DNA of 7,202 nt from an uncultured bacterium (GTDB taxonomy: Bacteria > Verrucomicrobiota > Kiritimatiellia > RFP12 > UBA1067), in the NCBI GenBank assembly GCA_946401765.1, contig CAMIVJ010000132.1, forward strand, positions 1 through 7,202. The letters are read 5' to 3'. The notes under the pieces are model-generated. The model had not been told where the DNA came from. It was given only the letters and a program-made list of their open reading frames with translations, and made no database searches. Position numbers and translations under genes: made by a program. Below, piece after piece: positions 4,938 to 7,202 of this stretch; position 1 is the stretch's first letter, and each line of letters begins with the position of its first letter.

Positions 4938-6710
4938 ATGGGATTCTTCGATTTTCTGTTTTGCAGGAAGGGTTCGCCCATTGGCGTTGACACGGTCGTA
5001 AAGAGGATGTCCGCCAGCAGGCGTGACTTCAAAGGCGTGGCGCTTGACGACGAGGATCATCCAATAGACGTGTACGAGTGCGGCGACGTGGCCGTCACCG
5101 AGATGGGCCGTACGCTGGTGCGGCGTCTATATCCATGCCGAGACAAGGTGGGCGCCGCGTGCGTGAGGCTGCGGAAGAAGCAGGCGGAGATGTTCTACGT
5201 CAAGACTCTGCCGTTCCGGCTCGAGTTCGCCTGGAAGAACGGCGGGCGCGTGAAGATGACGGCCCGGTTCGACAGGCAGAGCGGCGCACTTTGCGAATGG
5301 CTGCGGACCAACGTGACGGAGAGCGGCAGGAACCTGACTGCGAAGGATGTTGCGGCGCTCCTGGACGGCAAGTTCGCAAGCGACGCGCCGCCGGAGTGGC
5401 TGGTTGCCGATGGACGCGAGGACGTGGCGGAGCCCGAGCCGCCAGCCGAGCCCGAAGAGCCGACCGCCGCCGACCTTAAGCCCGGCGCGGTCGTATTCGA
5501 CCACTACCGAATAGAGAAGGAGCTGGGCAAGGGAGGCCAGGGACAGGTGTTCCTGGCCACCGACACGCAGACCGTGGTGACCGCGCACAGCCGCGTGGTT
5601 CTAAAGGTTCTGCGCTGCGATAGCGCCGGCGATGAAGCCTCGCTTGCCGAGTTCATCAGAGAGGCCAACACGCTTTCCGATATGCGCGACGACCGCATCG
5701 TCGCGTGCTACTGGTGCAAGCTGCTGGGGAAGACGCCTATTCTCGCGATGGAGTACGTGGAGGGAATCTCTCTCGACAAGTACCTTGCCGAGCACAAGGA
5801 CGGGAAGATCGGCGAGGAAGAGGCGCGCGAGCTGCTGCGTCCAATAGCCGAGGCGCTGGACTACGCGCACGGGAAGGGAATCTACCACCGCGACGTGAAG
5901 CCGCAGAACATCGTCGTGCGCAAGGAGCCTAAGAGAATAGGCGGCAAGTTGATCAGAACGTGTCTTCTCGACTTCGGAATCGCAGGCAGCGGACAGCGCG
6001 GCGACGGGCAAACCGACTTCTGGAGCGTTCGTGGAACGTTCCAGTACATGTCGCCCGAACAGAAGATGGTTGGTCACAAGCCGTGCGCGAGCATGGACGT
6101 CTATTCGCTCGCCGTCACTGCCTATGAATGCGTGATGGGCGAGATGCCGTATCCTGGCGGATGGGAGCGCGATGCGAAGCCAGCGCCGATCCGGTCGAAC
6201 ACGCCGTTCGCGCGCTCGGTGATGCGCGGCCTAGAGATGCTGCCGGAGAAGCGTCCGGCCACATGCTGCGAGCTGATCGATCCTAGGCCGTCTTACGGCG
6301 GCAGCGCGGCAACATCAAGCGCCGCTTCGACCAGTCCTTCCTCGGATGGCAGGGCGCGTTCGCCGAGCGCGCCGCCGGCGCCGAATGACCTGAAGCAGCT
6401 TGAACGTTCTTTCATGGTCTATCGCCAGATGCTTGCCCAGAGCGCCGCAAAATGCGAGAAGGCAAATTCCGTGCAGGCCGGGTGGCTGCGCGACCGGCAG
6501 GCCGCGCTGCGCGACTTGACGGCTGACCTTTCGCGCGTCGATCCTTCCGCGCTCGTCCAGTTCTTCGAAGGAATGAAGGAGCATGCAATTGCGGCGCACA
6601 TGAAGGCGGAGGATATATTTCTCGCGACCGATCGTCTTGTTGAGCTGCGCAGCAGCCTGCCGAACGGCGACGATGCCGTTTTGCAGGCTCTTAGGGAAAG
6701 CATTTGCTGA
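4938..6710 (+). CDS. Hanks-type Ser/Thr protein kinase with unknown N-terminal domain and helical C-terminal tail
   Basis: A 590-residue protein from the chosen start (MGFFDFLFCRKG). Residues 1-160 form an unrecognised domain, probably beta-rich in the part around MFYVKTLPFRLEFAW and the following RVKMTARF; a faint SPFH/band 7-like rhythm is speculative. A Pro/Glu linker (about 160-178, EPEPPAEPEEPTAA) leads to the kinase domain (about 188-448): Gly loop LGKGGQGQVF (196-205), ATP-binding Lys223 in VVLKVL, catalytic loop HRDVKPQN with Asp319 and Lys321, DFG at 345-347 and SPE (372-374) in place of APE. All catalytic residues are kept, so it should be active. The activation segment has several Ser/Thr for autophosphorylation. 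After a Ser/Pro linker with RSPSAP (474-479), residues about 483-590 are helical, without a PASTA, WD40 or TM segment. Context suggests it phosphorylates the co-encoded ESCRT-like or membrane proteins (inference). Confidence 0.95.
   Translation: MGFFDFLFCRKGSPIGVDTVVKRMSASRRDFKGVALDDEDHPIDVYECGDVAVTEMGRTLVRRLYPCRDKVGAACVRLRKKQAEMFYVKTLPFRLEFAWKNGGRVKMTARFDRQSGALCEWLRTNVTESGRNLTAKDVAALLDGKFASDAPPEWLVADGREDVAEPEPPAEPEEPTAADLKPGAVVFDHYRIEKELGKGGQGQVFLATDTQTVVTAHSRVVLKVLRCDSAGDEASLAEFIREANTLSDMRDDRIVACYWCKLLGKTPILAMEYVEGISLDKYLAEHKDGKIGEEEARELLRPIAEALDYAHGKGIYHRDVKPQNIVVRKEPKRIGGKLIRTCLLDFGIAGSGQRGDGQTDFWSVRGTFQYMSPEQKMVGHKPCASMDVYSLAVTAYECVMGEMPYPGGWERDAKPAPIRSNTPFARSVMRGLEMLPEKRPATCCELIDPRPSYGGSAATSSAASTSPSSDGRARSPSAPPAPNDLKQLERSFMVYRQMLAQSAAKCEKANSVQAGWLRDRQAALRDLTADLSRVDPSALVQFFEGMKEHAIAAHMKAEDIFLATDRLVELRSSLPNGDDAVLQALRESIC
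6360..6375 (+). repeat. 16-nt direct repeat, copy 2 (encodes SPSAP)
   Basis: Second copy of the repeat at 1220-1235, in the linker between the kinase domain and the helical tail of the kinase. The copies differ immediately outside the 16 bases, but the encoded Arg before SPSAP is kept in both through different codons (CGC and CGT). Confidence 0.35.
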
Positions 6711-6713
6711 TCG

Positions 6714-6719
6714 AGGAGG
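6714..6719 (+). promoter_or_regulatory. Strong ribosome binding site of the last gene
   Basis: A perfect AGGAGG lies 6 nt before the ATG at 6726. A nearer ATG at 6721 reads ATG CCA TGA and ends at once, overlapping the true start. This is the strongest ribosome site in the window. Confidence 0.75.
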
Positions 6720-6725
6720 CATGCC

Positions 6726-7202
6726 ATGAAGATGGATCTCGCGGTTTACACTGCACAGGAAGGGTACTCCTGGCAGCCTGGCACGGCTTTGACGGCTGAG
6801 GATCTTGGGAAGTTCAAGAAGGCGATTGGCAGATTCCCATCGGCGGATGCGGCCGACTTCCCGTTCGGCGGCGTGTTGAAGGTGGACGGCCGCGTGGTGT
6901 TCTACCGCTACCATGTGGCGAAGAAGATCGACTTCTGCGGACGCGATGCGCTCTATTGCGTTCTTGGCGCGGTTCCGTTCGCCGACGCCGCGAAGATCGA
7001 TCCCGCAATGCTCTTTGCGCTTCCCGAGTTCGCCGGGCCGATGAAGCCGTTCCCCGTTGCGCTCGAAGTGCCGGAGGCCGATTCCGCATCTGTTCCGGAT
7101 TGGCTGAAAAATCTTGACGCAATGACTTTGGACGTGCGCATCACCGGCCCCGCCGATAATCCCAGCTACGCCGTCGAGCAGAATACGATAGAACTCCAGC
7201 AG
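6726..7202 (+). CDS. Unknown protein, 3'-truncated; faint GAP1 N-terminal-domain-like pattern
   Basis: The frame from ATG 6726 stays open for 159 codons to the window edge without a stop, 15 nt after the kinase and behind a perfect AGGAGG. The codon use is like that of the neighbours. The protein starts MKMDLAVYTAQEGYSWQPG, then has GGVLKVDGRVVFYRYHVA (48-65), KKIDFCGRDALYCVLGAVPF and DWLKNLDAMTLDV further on. The early YT...GY run, the L-x-x-x-GR-x-V-x-x-R segment and the D-x-x-GR-x-x-x-x-x-x-x-x-(A/H)xxP segment recall the N-terminal domain of GTPase-associated protein 1 (GAP1), a component of bacterial NTP-dependent conflict systems. The resemblance is by eye and weak, and the His usual in that segment is not obvious. 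No signal peptide or TM is seen in the part present. It is probably the next subunit of the same operon. Confidence 0.85.
   Translation, partial: MKMDLAVYTAQEGYSWQPGTALTAEDLGKFKKAIGRFPSADAADFPFGGVLKVDGRVVFYRYHVAKKIDFCGRDALYCVLGAVPFADAAKIDPAMLFALPEFAGPMKPFPVALEVPEADSASVPDWLKNLDAMTLDVRITGPADNPSYAVEQNTIELQQ

Noticed and set aside
1..7202. tRNA, rRNA, CRISPR array, insertion sequence or attachment site
   Set aside because: No tRNA-like cloverleaf, regularly spaced repeats, transposase-like product or terminal inverted repeats were seen on reading through.

Overview
The window is a stretch of GC-rich bacterial DNA with eight genes, all on the + strand and packed head to tail. Gaps are 53 nt or less and one junction is a 4-nt ATGA overlap. 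Both ends are cut: the first gene lacks its 5' part and the last lacks its 3' part. I see no promoter, terminator, RNA gene, CRISPR array or insertion sequence, so the whole window looks like the inside of one operon. The GC-rich codon use and Shine-Dalgarno-type start sites say bacterium. The family mix (DUF4011-type helicase, CbbX-type AAA+, Hanks kinase) would suit a PVC-group or other large-genome bacterium, but the sequence does not fix the taxon.

Layout: (1) 1-650, C-terminal end of a DUF4011-type superfamily 1 helicase fused to a Vsr-like (MTES_1575) nuclease domain whose usual active-site residues look degenerate. (2) 647-1354, a coiled-coil protein with ESCRT-III/PspA-like organisation and an Ala/Pro-rich tail. 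(3) 1408-2028, a 206-residue protein that resembles eukaryotic CHMP/Snf7 (ESCRT-III) proteins along most of its length. (4) 2039-3139, a CbbX/SpoVK-type AAA+ ATPase with an N-terminal three-helix segment that looks like the MIT domain of Vps4. (5) 3157-4050, a four-TM membrane protein with an extracytoplasmic domain. (6) 4066-4917, an unrecognised protein with a C-terminal membrane anchor. (7) 4938-6710, a complete Hanks-type Ser/Thr kinase with unknown flanking domains. (8) 6726-7202, the start of a protein that faintly resembles the N-terminal domain of GTPase-associated protein 1.

The main idea from this window is that genes 2-4 form a bacterial counterpart of the ESCRT-III/Vps4 machine: two filament-type helical-hairpin proteins plus an AAA+ ATPase with an MIT-like adaptor. 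They are encoded with two integral membrane proteins and a protein kinase that could control assembly, and the operon is headed by a nucleic-acid sensor or processor of a kind often found in defence loci. A membrane-remodelling or membrane-repair response to phage or stress is the simplest reading. The ESCRT and MIT assignments are made by eye from sequence patterns and are not confirmed by any search or structure prediction.
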